From Clostridiales bacterium (GTDB lineage: Bacteria > Bacillota > Clostridia > Christensenellales > Pumilibacteraceae), in the NCBI GenBank assembly GCA_022508505.1, contig JAFLVC010000007.1, positions 53,768 through 117,767 on the forward strand: a DNA stretch of 64,000 bases. Reading direction: 5' to 3'. Below the pieces are notes generated by a model. That model was not told the DNA's origin. It was given only the letters and a program-made list of their open reading frames with translations, and made no database searches. Made by a program: the position numbers and the translations under genes. Below are positions 29,439 to 37,149 of the stretch, one piece after another; position 1 is the first letter of the stretch; each line of letters opens with the position of its first letter.

Positions 29439-31508
29439 ATGAAGAAAACAAGAAAAGTGCTACTTGCATCCGCAATGGCTGCGGTACTCTCGATGTCCGC
29501 GTTGGGCCTTGCGGCGTGCGGTGACGAAAAGACGCCCGAAACCCCGACCCCCGACAAGGGCGACAAGCAATACACCGTCACCTTCAAGGTAAACAACGGT
29601 GCGTGGACGGACGGCACCACGGCGGACCTCAAGCTCAAGACCGATAAGAACGGCAAGCTCTCTGCAACCGAGTTCCCCAAGGATCCCGTTCGCGAGGACT
29701 ACACCTTTGAGGGCTGGGTTGCCAATGCCGACGGCACCGGCACGACGTACACCTTTTCGAGCACGTTCGCAAAGGACACGACCGTGTACGCAAAGTGGGA
29801 AGAGGAAGAGCCCGAAGGCCCGCCCGCAGGCACGACGTACACGATTACGCTTGACGCAAACGGCGGCGTTCTCGGCGGCAACGGCTCCAACACGGTGACG
29901 ACGGGCACCGACGGCAAGCTTACGGCAATGCCCGCCGATCCTTCGCGCGAAAACTACACCTTTGACGGTTGGTACACGCAGGCCGAGGGCGGCGCGGAAA
30001 TCACGTTGCAGTATGTATTTACGGCTAACGGCACCATCTACGCGCACTGGACGGAAAACGGCGAAGTTAAGCCCGATCCCGAGGAAGGCTACACGATAAC
30101 TCTCGACGCCAACGGCGGCTCGTTCTCCGATGAGCAGGCCCAATCCGTCACGACCGACAAGAACGGCAAGCTGACCGCGCTTCCCGACGCCCCCGCCACC
30201 GCGCCCGAGGGCCAAAAGTTCGCAGGCTGGGCCACCGCGGCGGAAGACGGCGAGGCTGTAACGCTCGAGACCGTGTTCGAGAGCAATTCGACTATCTACG
30301 CCGTTTGGGAAGACGACGAAGTGGAACAGCCCGAACCCGGAACGTACACCATTACGCTCAATGCAGGCGAAGGTACGCTTGAAGGCGAAGGCACGTTGAC
30401 GACGGGTGAGGACGGTAAGCTCGAAGAATTGCCCGAACCCACGCCTCCGGAAGGCTATGACTTCGACGGCTGGTACACGCAGGCCGAGGGCGGCGACGCT
30501 GTCACGACCGACACCGTGTTCGAGGCAAACGGCACTATCTACGCGCACTATTCCGAGGCGTTGACGATCAGTGCGACCGAGCTCACGCTTTCTATCGGAA
30601 AACGCACCGAAACGCTTACCGTAACCAGCAGCCACGGCGATGTTACTTGGACTTCCAATGCCACTGCGGTTGTAACAGTAACAGGCGGCGCCTTAAAGGC
30701 TCTTAAACCCGGCACGGCGACTATCACGGCTACGAGCGGCACAAAGACGGCAAAGTGCGAAGTAACAGTAGAAGACGCTTACTATCTCATCGGCGGCGAG
30801 GATGCCAGTTGGAATAAAGTCGGCACTTTCGACGTAGCGACAGCAATCTACTTCATGCCTACCGAAACGGCAGGTGTTTATTCGACCGGAAGCATCGAGC
30901 TTTCGAGAAATGCCGAGTTCCAAATCGCTCTCGTCGGCGACACCACCGGTAACTGGTGGCAGAAAGCGTTCAACGCTGGGAATGTGACGATGTCGGGTGA
31001 TGTGTCCGGCAGCAACAACTTTTCGGTAAGTACTCATGGAAAATACACCATTAAGCTCGATTTGTCAGGTGCAAAAGCTGCTGTAAATGTTAAGATGGAC
31101 GAAGATTTGAGCGGCGGCGTTGTTGAAATTGACAGGTGGTATATCATCGGATCCATGACCGGCTGGTCAACAAAGGCTAAGGATGCCGACCTCGGAATTT
31201 ATGGATTTGAGTACCATGCCGATACCGGAAAATACACGTTGACCATCCAACTGACCAAAGGCGGCGAATTCAAAGTTGTCATTGCAGGCTCTGGATATAA
31301 TGGCGAAATCGGTGAGGGTGGTGTAGCAGACGGAAAGATTGGTACCAAAGGTACAGCGACAGAAGCCGGCAAGTATCAGCTTGAATGGACGTCGTCTACC
31401 AACATCGGTGTCGGTGTAACAGGCTGGTATACGTTCACCTTGGATCCCAGCGTTTCGGGAAGAGGCAGGCTCGACTACACTTTCTCGACGACTAATCCCA
31501 ACGCATAA
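29439..31508 (+). CDS. Cell-surface lipoprotein with InlB repeats, Big2-like domain and putative starch-binding modules
   Basis: 689 residues. ATG 29439 is chosen because GGGAGG (29429-29434) falls between it and the in-frame ATG 29427. The lipobox is LAAC (Cys27). Four InlB/Flg_new repeats (about residues 45-365) begin with YTITLDANGG-like strands and end in IYAHW-like strands. A Big2-type Ig domain follows (LTLSIGKRTETLTV...KPGTATITATSG). Two C-terminal modules (from about 445 and 565) start with YYLIGG and WYIIGSMTGWS, like SusE/F or X25-type starch-binding sandwiches. Likely role: glycan (starch) binding at the cell surface; binding is inferred. Confidence 0.75.
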   Translation: MKKTRKVLLASAMAAVLSMSALGLAACGDEKTPETPTPDKGDKQYTVTFKVNNGAWTDGTTADLKLKTDKNGKLSATEFPKDPVREDYTFEGWVANADGTGTTYTFSSTFAKDTTVYAKWEEEEPEGPPAGTTYTITLDANGGVLGGNGSNTVTTGTDGKLTAMPADPSRENYTFDGWYTQAEGGAEITLQYVFTANGTIYAHWTENGEVKPDPEEGYTITLDANGGSFSDEQAQSVTTDKNGKLTALPDAPATAPEGQKFAGWATAAEDGEAVTLETVFESNSTIYAVWEDDEVEQPEPGTYTITLNAGEGTLEGEGTLTTGEDGKLEELPEPTPPEGYDFDGWYTQAEGGDAVTTDTVFEANGTIYAHYSEALTISATELTLSIGKRTETLTVTSSHGDVTWTSNATAVVTVTGGALKALKPGTATITATSGTKTAKCEVTVEDAYYLIGGEDASWNKVGTFDVATAIYFMPTETAGVYSTGSIELSRNAEFQIALVGDTTGNWWQKAFNAGNVTMSGDVSGSNNFSVSTHGKYTIKLDLSGAKAAVNVKMDEDLSGGVVEIDRWYIIGSMTGWSTKAKDADLGIYGFEYHADTGKYTLTIQLTKGGEFKVVIAGSGYNGEIGEGGVADGKIGTKGTATEAGKYQLEWTSSTNIGVGVTGWYTFTLDPSVSGRGRLDYTFSTTNPNA

Positions 31509-31540
31509 GAATAACTGAATCAATCATATCGTTAAACAAA

Positions 31541-31572
31541 AAGAGCTCTGTTCGAAAGAACGGAGCTTTTTT
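31541..31572 (+). terminator. Terminator after the InlB-repeat lipoprotein
   Basis: AGCTCTGTTC (31544-31553), GAAA loop, GAACGGAGCT (31558-31567), then TTTTT. Confidence 0.9.
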
Positions 31573-31597
31573 GTGCCTGAACAGGCGCAGCCTGATT

Positions 31598-31646
31598 TTT
31601 GTCGTGTGTGTGCTGCCGTCGGTATTTGAGGACACACCCGACAAAG
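31598..31646. repeat. Dispersed repeat family C, copy 3
   Basis: GTCGTGTGT arm, CTGCCGTCGGTATTTGAG centre, ACACCCGAC arm. Nearly the same unit is found at 36845-36889. Confidence 0.6.
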
Positions 31647-31659
31647 TGCGCGACGAAAC

Positions 31660-31810
31660 AGATTCTTCGACTTCGCGCCGTCGGCGCTCGCTCAGAATGA
31701 CATAATAAAACCGTGTACTTCTTTACGAAACGACTATTCAGCGTAGATATGTCTCTACTGTGTCCTACGAAGCAACCGAAGGTTATTCTAAGCGTTAGCG
31801 AAGAATCTGT
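31660..31810. repeat. Dispersed inverted-pair repeat family A, locus 1
   Basis: The left arm starts AGATTCTTCGACTTCGCGCC and ends CTCAGAATGACAT. The right arm is a degraded inverted copy (GTTATTCTAAGCG...GAAGAATCT). The internal spacer shares TTCTTTACGA and CTACTGTGTC with the 48119 locus. Confidence 0.65.
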
Positions 31811-31814
31811 CTTC

Positions 31815-31874
31815 ACATCCCCTCAGTCGCATAAATGCGACAGCTCCCCCCTAACGAAAGGGAGGAGCCTTTTT
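31815..31874. repeat. Dispersed repeat family B, copy 1
   Basis: CCCCTCAGTCGC, ATAAAT, GCGACAGCTCCCC followed by a second hairpin GCTCCCCCC..GGGAGGAGC and a T-tract. Matches 48252-48306. Confidence 0.65.
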
Positions 31875-31887
31875 TGTGCCCGGAAAC

Positions 31888-31974
31888 AGATTCTTCGACT
31901 CCGCTAACGCTCCGCTCAGAATGACACACGAGTACAGCACTCATTATGTCATTCCGAGCTTGTCGAGGAATCTG
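31888..31974. repeat. Family A inverted pair, locus 2
   Basis: Left arm AGATTCTTCGACTCCGC...CTCAGAATGACA, spacer of about 20 bases, right arm TGTCATTCCGAGC...GAGGAATCT. The rest of the 31573-32170 gap holds no recognisable gene. Confidence 0.65.
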
Positions 31975-32170
31975 TAAGCGCGAGCTATTTTCTCTTCCGC
32001 TTCCCTTTTTATTCACAGAGGCGACAGCCGCAAAACAGTTTACAAATTCGCGTTGTTAAGTTATAATGCAAGTGAATTTGCTTGCTTGCAATGGTAAATT
32101 CGCGCGGCATTTCAACACAAATGCGCGTTTTCTTTTTGAAAACGCCTGCGGCGTGTCGCAGGGCAAAAGC

Positions 32171-32199
32171 TTGCTTTTGGCGCATTTGAATGTTATAAT
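32171..32199 (+). promoter_or_regulatory. Promoter of the ABC-F gene
   Basis: TTGCTT 32171-32176, 17-base spacer, TATAAT 32194-32199. Predicted start 32206 places GAGGT at the very 5' end of a 9-base leader. Confidence 0.65.
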
Positions 32200-32214
32200 A
32201 TTATCGAGGTAAAC

Positions 32215-33792
32215 ATGATAAACGTATCTAATGTAAAGTTACAGTTCGGAACGCGCGTGCTTTTCGAAAACGTAAATCTCAAGTTTTCGGAAGGCAACTG
32301 CTACGGCATTATCGGCGCGAACGGCGCGGGCAAATCCACATTTTTAAAGCTTTTGTCAGGCAAGATAGAGCCGAGCAAGGGCGACATCACGATAGGCAAG
32401 GGCGAGCGCATGTCCGTTCTAGAGCAGAACCAAAACGCATACGACGCTTACACCGTGCGCGAGGCGGTAATTTGCGGACACAAGGAGCTCGAGGACCTTC
32501 GCCAAAAGCGCGAGGTGCTTTACGCCAAGACCGACTTTACCGAGGAGGACGGCAACCTCGCCGCAGAGCTCGAAACGCGGTACGGCGAGCTCGGCGGCTA
32601 CGAGTGCGAGATCGACGCCGAAAGCCTTTTGAACAACATCGGCGTAAGTCAGGATTTGTTCGACACGCCGATGAGCGAGATCGAGCCCAAGATAAAGGTT
32701 AAAATCCTCATGGCGCAATGCCTTTTCGGAAAGCCCGACATCTTGCTCCTCGACGAGCCTACAAACAACCTCGACATCAAGACGGTCAGGTGGCTGCAGG
32801 AATACCTCAAGGCCTTAGAGCAGGCGACGGTCATCGTCGTGTCGCACAACAGGCATTTTCTAAATCAGGTGTGCACGCACATCTGCGACGTCGACTATCA
32901 CGCGATTAACCTTTTTGTAGGCAACTACGACTTTTGGTACGAGTCGTCGCAGCTCATTCTCCGCCAGCAGCGCGAGGCCAACAAAAAGGCGGAAGCGCGT
33001 ATCAAGGAGCTCAAGGAGTTTATTGCGCGGTTCTCGGCAAACGCGAGTAAGTCCAAGCAGGCGACAAGCCGCAAGCGCGAGCTGGACAAGATAGAAATTC
33101 AGGACATCAAGCCGAGCTCACGCAAGTACCCCTACATCGACTACAAGTTCGAACGCGATCCCGGCAACGACATTCTGCGCGTCGAAAAGCTTACAAAGGA
33201 AGGGTTTTTCCAAAACGTTTCGTTCACGGTCGGGCGCGACGACAAGATCGGGTTTTTGACGGACAACAGCCGCGCGGTTGCCGAGCTTTTCGACTGCATT
33301 TTCGGCGACTCCAAGCCCGATTCCGGCAGAGTTATTTGGGGGCAGAACATTCGCCCTGCGTACATGCCGCAAAACTACGACAAGTTTTTCGACGGCTGTG
33401 CGCTGTCGCTCGTCAAGTGGATTGACCAATGGTCTGAAAACCACGAGCAGGAGTATTTGCGTTCGTGGCTCGGGCGGTTGCTGTTTTCGGGCGACGAGGC
33501 GTTAAAGCCCGCAAACGTGCTTTCGGGCGGCGAAAAGGCGAGGTGCATGCTCGCGCGAATGATGTTACTTTCGCCAAACTTCTTGATGTTCGACGAGCCG
33601 ACCAACCACCTCGACCTCGAAAGCATTACGTCGCTCAATAAGGGCATGATCAACTTTAAAGCGCCCATAATCTTCATCACCGCCGACGAGGAAATTATGT
33701 CGTCCGTCGCCAACCGCATTATCTCTATCGAGAACGGCGTCAAGGCGTACGACAGACCTGTGACCTACGACGAGTACATCGCGGAGCTGTAA
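32215..33792 (+). CDS. ABC-F ATPase, YbiT-like, with one degenerate ATP site
   Basis: 525-residue soluble tandem-NBD protein of the translation-associated ABC-F family, closest in pattern to YbiT. NBD1 has an intact Walker A (GANGAGKST, residues 34-42) and Walker B with EPTNNLD, but its signature is degenerate (MSEIEPKIKVKILMAQ), as is usual in YbiT-like proteins. NBD2 keeps LSGGEKAR (about 436) and DEPTNHLD, but its Walker A reads GFLTDNSRAV (about 345) with no GxxGxGKS/T, and the switch histidine is lost (TADEE). Only the NBD1 Walker A/NBD2 signature composite site can be complete. The start is ATG 32215 after GAGGT. Likely ribosome factor; no evidence for antibiotic resistance. Confidence 0.88.
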   Translation: MINVSNVKLQFGTRVLFENVNLKFSEGNCYGIIGANGAGKSTFLKLLSGKIEPSKGDITIGKGERMSVLEQNQNAYDAYTVREAVICGHKELEDLRQKREVLYAKTDFTEEDGNLAAELETRYGELGGYECEIDAESLLNNIGVSQDLFDTPMSEIEPKIKVKILMAQCLFGKPDILLLDEPTNNLDIKTVRWLQEYLKALEQATVIVVSHNRHFLNQVCTHICDVDYHAINLFVGNYDFWYESSQLILRQQREANKKAEARIKELKEFIARFSANASKSKQATSRKRELDKIEIQDIKPSSRKYPYIDYKFERDPGNDILRVEKLTKEGFFQNVSFTVGRDDKIGFLTDNSRAVAELFDCIFGDSKPDSGRVIWGQNIRPAYMPQNYDKFFDGCALSLVKWIDQWSENHEQEYLRSWLGRLLFSGDEALKPANVLSGGEKARCMLARMMLLSPNFLMFDEPTNHLDLESITSLNKGMINFKAPIIFITADEEIMSSVANRIISIENGVKAYDRPVTYDEYIAEL

Positions 33793-33838
33793 GCGCCACT
33801 GCGTGGCTAAGATAATAGATAAGAGATAAGAATTATCG

Positions 33839-33867
33839 AAGCGCGAGATTATAATGCTCGCGCTTTT
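33839..33867 (+). terminator. Terminator after the ABC-F gene
   Basis: AAGCGCGAG (33839-33847) and CTCGCGCTT (33857-33865) followed by TT. Confidence 0.75.
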
Positions 33868-33868
33868 C

Positions 33869-33986
33869 AGATTCTTCGCTAACGCTCAGAATGACATCTG
33901 GATATTGACTGCGCTCTTTCAGAATAGAGCACGCTCTTTTTATGTCATTCTGAGCGGAGCGCCAACGGCGCGAAGTAGAAGAATCT
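33869..33986. repeat. Family A inverted pair, locus 3
   Basis: Left arm AGATTCTTCGCTAACGCTCAG...GACAT, spacer of about 45 bases, right arm ATGTCATTCTGAGCGGAGCG...GAAGAATCT. The right arm matches the 36961 and 48202 copies closely. Confidence 0.75.
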
Positions 33987-33993
33987 GTTAGTT

Positions 33994-34048
33994 GACAGTC
34001 TCTCAGTCGGCTTCGCTGACAGGTCTTACACAGGGGGCCGCATAAAAC
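33994..34048. repeat. Dispersed repeat family B, copy 2
   Basis: GACAGTCTCTCAGTCGGC..GACAGGTCTTACAC..GGGGGCCG. Almost identical to 48033-48080. Confidence 0.6.
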
Positions 34049-34105
34049 GCTCTATCACCGTCATTCACAATAGAATGACGTTTATTTATTTTCAACGCTA
34101 CGCAA

Positions 34106-34152
34106 CTCGTCGGTGCAACAACAAACGAACAACGGTAGCAAACACGCGACGG
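34106..34152. repeat. Dispersed repeat family C, copy 4
   Basis: ACTCGTCGGTGCAAC, ACAACGGTAGCAAACACGCGACG. Degenerate version of the unit at 21547-21657. Confidence 0.4.
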
Positions 34153-34182
34153 TTAAAAATAAAAATCGTTGGCAATTAGAGT

Positions 34183-34210
34183 TGACGAAAAGCGGCAAAA
34201 GCGTTATAAT
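34183..34210 (+). promoter_or_regulatory. Promoter of the glmU-like gene, abutting the start codon
   Basis: TTGACG 34183-34188, 16-base spacer, TATAAT 34205-34210. Predicted start is about 34217, which is itself an ATG. Confidence 0.75.
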
Positions 34211-35323
34211 ATGCGTATGATAGATTTCGAGATTAACGGTATCGTATTGCGCGTTAAGAGCAAGGCGCTGGGCGAGCTCGGAGACATTTCCGTGCTCGGC
34301 AGGACACTCTCCGATTGGGTGGGCGGCGCATTCGACGTACCGTTCAAGTGCGTCGATTTCGCGCGCGCGGTAAACGCTGCGGAAAAGCTTCGCGCAGCCG
34401 CCGACAGGAACAAGCCCGTTACCGTCGTGCTCTATTGCGACACGCCGCTCGTCACGGCGAAAACGCTTGCCGCCGCGGTCAAAAAGCTGCGCGACGACAA
34501 CATCAATGCGTTGCGTCTTCCGCGCGGGTTCGTATTCAAGACCGATTACCTATTCGATACCGACGCATTGTTTTTGCAGAGCGAGGAACCGACCGACGGC
34601 GAGTTTAAGACGGTCACGGACGCCGAGTCGCTATCGGGCGTAACCGACGTTTTGAAAAAGCGCATTCTTCGCTATCACGCGAGCAACGGCGTTAGGATTG
34701 CCGATTTTAACAATACGTACATAGACTGCGACGCGGTCATTGCGCGAGACGTAACAATCGAGCCGTACAACTTTATCAAGGGTAAGACTGTCATCAAAGA
34801 GGGCGCTCACATCTTGCCCGGCAATTATATCGAAAACAGCATAATAGGCGAGAGAGCGCAAATAGACAGCTCCAGACTGTACATGAGCTCGGTGGGCATG
34901 GATACGCACGTCGGACCGTTTGCGTATTTGCGCCCCGATTCGGTCGTCGGCGCGGCTTGCCGTATCGGCGATTTCGTCGAGCTCAAAAACTGCATTATCG
35001 GCGACGGCACCAAGGTCAGCCATTTGACGTACATAGGCGACGCTCAGCTCGGCAACGACTGCAACGTCGGGTGCGGCGTCGTTTTTGCCAACTATGACGG
35101 CCGCAACAAGTACCGCTCGGTCGTAGGCAACCGCGTGTTCATCGGCTCCAACGCCAACATAGTAGCGCCCGTCGCAATAGCAGACCGCGCGTTCATCGCC
35201 GCAGGCTCGACGATTACGAAGGGCGTGCCCAAACAGGCGCTCGCAATCGCGCGGGCGCGTCAGAGCGTTATTAATAATTGGTCGGGCAACGTCTACGCTC
35301 CGCCGATAGACGGTCAAGACTGA
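34211..35323 (+). CDS. GlmU-like protein with degenerate, shortened uridyltransferase domain
   Basis: About 370 residues against roughly 450-460 for bifunctional GlmU. The C-terminal half (from about 190) is a left-handed beta-helix acetyltransferase with GlmU-typical segments (YMSSVGMDTHVGPFAYLRPDS, IGDFVELKNC, HLTYIGDAQLG, FANYDGRNKYRSVVGNRVFIGSN). The N-terminal part lacks the LAAGxGTRM nucleotide-binding loop and keeps only a VLYCDTPLV remnant, so UDP-GlcNAc pyrophosphorylase activity is doubtful. prs follows, the usual glmU-prs pair of Bacillota. Two ATGs (34211, 34217) are possible; neither has a ribosome-binding site and the mRNA is probably leaderless. Confidence 0.8.
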   Translation: MRMIDFEINGIVLRVKSKALGELGDISVLGRTLSDWVGGAFDVPFKCVDFARAVNAAEKLRAAADRNKPVTVVLYCDTPLVTAKTLAAAVKKLRDDNINALRLPRGFVFKTDYLFDTDALFLQSEEPTDGEFKTVTDAESLSGVTDVLKKRILRYHASNGVRIADFNNTYIDCDAVIARDVTIEPYNFIKGKTVIKEGAHILPGNYIENSIIGERAQIDSSRLYMSSVGMDTHVGPFAYLRPDSVVGAACRIGDFVELKNCIIGDGTKVSHLTYIGDAQLGNDCNVGCGVVFANYDGRNKYRSVVGNRVFIGSNANIVAPVAIADRAFIAAGSTITKGVPKQALAIARARQSVINNWSGNVYAPPIDGQD

Positions 35324-35366
35324 TCGAATAACAACTAAAGGATAATCAAAACGGAGGATATCACCA

Positions 35367-36332
35367 ATGATAGCTCACGGCAACAAGATAAAGCTTTTTT
35401 GCGGTAACTCGTGCAAAAACCTCGCGGGTGCCATTTCCGACAGGCTCAAAATGCGGCTCGCCGCTTGCGACGTCGGCAAGTTCAGCGACGGCGAGATTTC
35501 GGTGTCGATAGGCGAGTCCGTTCGCGGTTGCGACGTGTTCGTCATACAGTCGACATCGACGCCCGCAAACGACAACCTCATGGAGCTCCTCGTCATGATT
35601 GACGCGCTTAAGCGCGCTTCCGCGGGGCGTATTACGGCGGTCATGCCGTACTTCGGCTACGCGCGTCAGGACAGAAAGGCGCGTGCGCGCGATCCCATTA
35701 CGGCCAAGCTCGTCGCCGACCTCATTTGCAAGGCGGGCGCGGACAGAGTGCTTACAATGGACTTCCACTGCGCTCAGCTGCAGGGCTTTTTCGATATCCC
35801 CGTAGACCACCTTTTGGGCGTGCCCATCCTCGCAAAAGCGATTGCCGACCAGGAGTTTATCAAGGAAGCGGGCGACGACCTCGTCGTTGTTTCGCCCGAC
35901 GTCGGCTCTGTCGGCAGGGCGAGGCAGATGGCGCAAAAGCTGAACAAGACGCTCGCTATCGTCGATAAGCGTCGGCCCAAGGCCAACGTCATGGAAGTTA
36001 TGAACATCGTCGGCGACGTCAAGGGCAAGCGCTGCCTCATCGTCGACGACATGATAGACACCGCGGGAACTATCACGCAGGGCGCAAAGGCGCTTATGGA
36101 AGTGGGCGGCGCGACGGACGTCTACGCATGCTGCACGCACCCCGTAATGAGCGGTCCCGCTATCGAGCGTTTGCAGAACTCGGTCATCAAAAAGCTGTTC
36201 ATTCTCGACACGATCGAGCTCCCGCCCGAAAAGCAGATCGATAAGTTTATTACCGTTTCGGTCGCGCCGATATTTGCGGAAGCGATTGCCGCGATCTTTG
36301 CAGACCTCCCCGTTTCCAAGCTGTACGACTAA
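35367..36332 (+). CDS. prs: Ribose-phosphate pyrophosphokinase
   Basis: 321-residue enzyme making PRPP from ribose 5-phosphate and ATP. It carries the flexible-loop/ATP region [13 protein letters not shown], the Mg-binding [18 protein letters not shown] signature and the PRPP-binding loop [11 protein letters not shown] near residue 225. The start is ATG 35367 with GGAGG at 35353-35357. It probably shares a transcript with the glmU-like gene 43 bases upstream. A strong terminator follows. Confidence 0.96.
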   Translation: MIAHGNKIKLFCGNSCKNLAGAISDRLKMRLAACDVGKFSDGEISVSIGESVRGCDVFVIQSTSTPANDNLMELLVMIDALKRASAGRITAVMPYFGYARQDRKARARDPITAKLVADLICKAGADRVLTMDFHCAQLQGFFDIPVDHLLGVPILAKAIADQEFIKEAGDDLVVVSPDVGSVGRARQMAQKLNKTLAIVDKRRPKANVMEVMNIVGDVKGKRCLIVDDMIDTAGTITQGAKALMEVGGATDVYACCTHPVMSGPAIERLQNSVIKKLFILDTIELPPEKQIDKFITVSVAPIFAEAIAAIFADLPVSKLYD

Positions 36333-36347
36333 AAGTTTTGAAACGAC

Positions 36348-36376
36348 AAGCCCACGCTGTAACGCGTGGGCTTTTT
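36348..36376 (+). terminator. Terminator after prs
   Basis: Perfect 10-bp arms AAGCCCACGC (36348-36357) and GCGTGGGCTT (36364-36373) followed by TTT. Confidence 0.9.
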
Positions 36377-36436
36377 GCGTGGCGTTTTTGTCGTAAAAGC
36401 CGAGTATTATAATCGTTTCGATAAAAATCTTGCGCT

Positions 36437-36697
36437 TTACTCCTCCGTGCGTTTTTGCGCGCACTTTAGCTTGGTCGCCTCGCCGCCGCGAAGGTGGCGG
36501 ACGGACAGGTTGTAGTCGAGCACGAGCCGCACTCTGTCGTACAGCGTCGGATCGGCGAGTTTTAGCCGTTCCGTGACGTCCTTGTGAACCGTGGATTTGC
36601 CCATGCCGAACTGTTTTGCCGCTTCTCTTACAGTCGCGGCGTTTTGCGCTATGTACTGACCGAGCGCTATCGCGCGGTCGAACGTGTCGTCTTTCAT
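36437..36697 (-). CDS. spoIIID: Sporulation transcription regulator SpoIIID
   Basis: 86-residue DNA-binding protein that controls mother-cell gene expression after sigma-E. The helix-turn-helix reads TVREAAKQFGMGKSTVHKDVTERL, and the family-typical tail is LDYNLSVRHLRGGEATKLK. The start is the ATG whose first base is 36697 (MKDDTFDRA), preceded by GAGGGG; the longer frame has no support. It is transcribed towards prs from its own sigma-E-like promoter. Presence implies the organism makes endospores. Confidence 0.95.
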   Translation of the reverse strand: MKDDTFDRAIALGQYIAQNAATVREAAKQFGMGKSTVHKDVTERLKLADPTLYDRVRLVLDYNLSVRHLRGGEATKLKCAQKRTEE

Positions 36698-36732
36698 AAC
36701 CCCTCTGTTTCTCCTAATAAAATCGGTTTTAT

Positions 36733-36761
36733 AATCTATGCCGCATTTTGTCGAAATATGC
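36733..36761 (-). promoter_or_regulatory. Sigma-E-like promoter of spoIIID
   Basis: On the minus strand GCATATT (36755-36761), 14-base spacer, CATAGATT (36733-36740). This fits the sigma-E consensus KMATATT-N14/15-CATACANT, with a mismatch at the sixth -10 position. spoIIID is a sigma-E gene in Bacillus. Confidence 0.7.
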
Positions 36762-36780
36762 AAACCAAATGTTTGACGAT

Positions 36781-36889
36781 TGTCGTGTGTGGACTGTCGT
36801 CATTCGTTTTGCGTTACGCCCGACCAATCACAGATTGGATATTTTGTCGTGTGTTTACTGCCGTGTGTATTTGAGTTTACACCCGACGA
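36781..36889. repeat. Dispersed repeat family C, copy 5
   Basis: Two units, GTCGTGTGTGGACTGTCGT and GTCGTGTGTTTACTGCCGTG..ACACCCGACGAA. It lies directly upstream of the spoIIID promoter. Confidence 0.6.
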
Positions 36890-36903
36890 AAGGCGTTATT
36901 TAT

Positions 36904-37004
36904 AGATTCTTCGCTTTGTTCAGAAGCTTCGTATGACGCAGAATAGGTTTGCTCGTTTAGTGTCATTCTGAGCGAAGCGCCAACGGCGCGAAGTCGAAGA
37001 ATCT
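36904..37004. repeat. Family A inverted pair, locus 4
   Basis: Degraded left arm AGATTCTTCGCTTTGTTCAGA...ATGAC, then intact right arm TGTCATTCTGAGCGAAGCGC...GAAGAATCT at 36961-37004. Confidence 0.65.
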
Positions 37005-37086
37005 ATTTTAAAAATTCGACCGAAACTATTCGTTGTTATCTATTCAATCTTATCGCTTATCTTAGCTGCGAAGCGGCGCCAACCGC

Positions 37087-37115
37087 TTGACTATTGCGCT
37101 ATCTTGTTTTATAAT
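37087..37115 (+). promoter_or_regulatory. Promoter of greA-lysS
   Basis: TTGACT 37087-37092, 17-base spacer, TATAAT 37110-37115. Confidence 0.8.
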
Positions 37116-37149
37116 ATATCGGTAAAAAAGCCATCAAAAGGAGTATATC

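Noticed and set aside
31573..32170. Possible CRISPR array because of repeated blocks
   Set aside because: Repeats are different families, not evenly spaced, and there are no cas genes.
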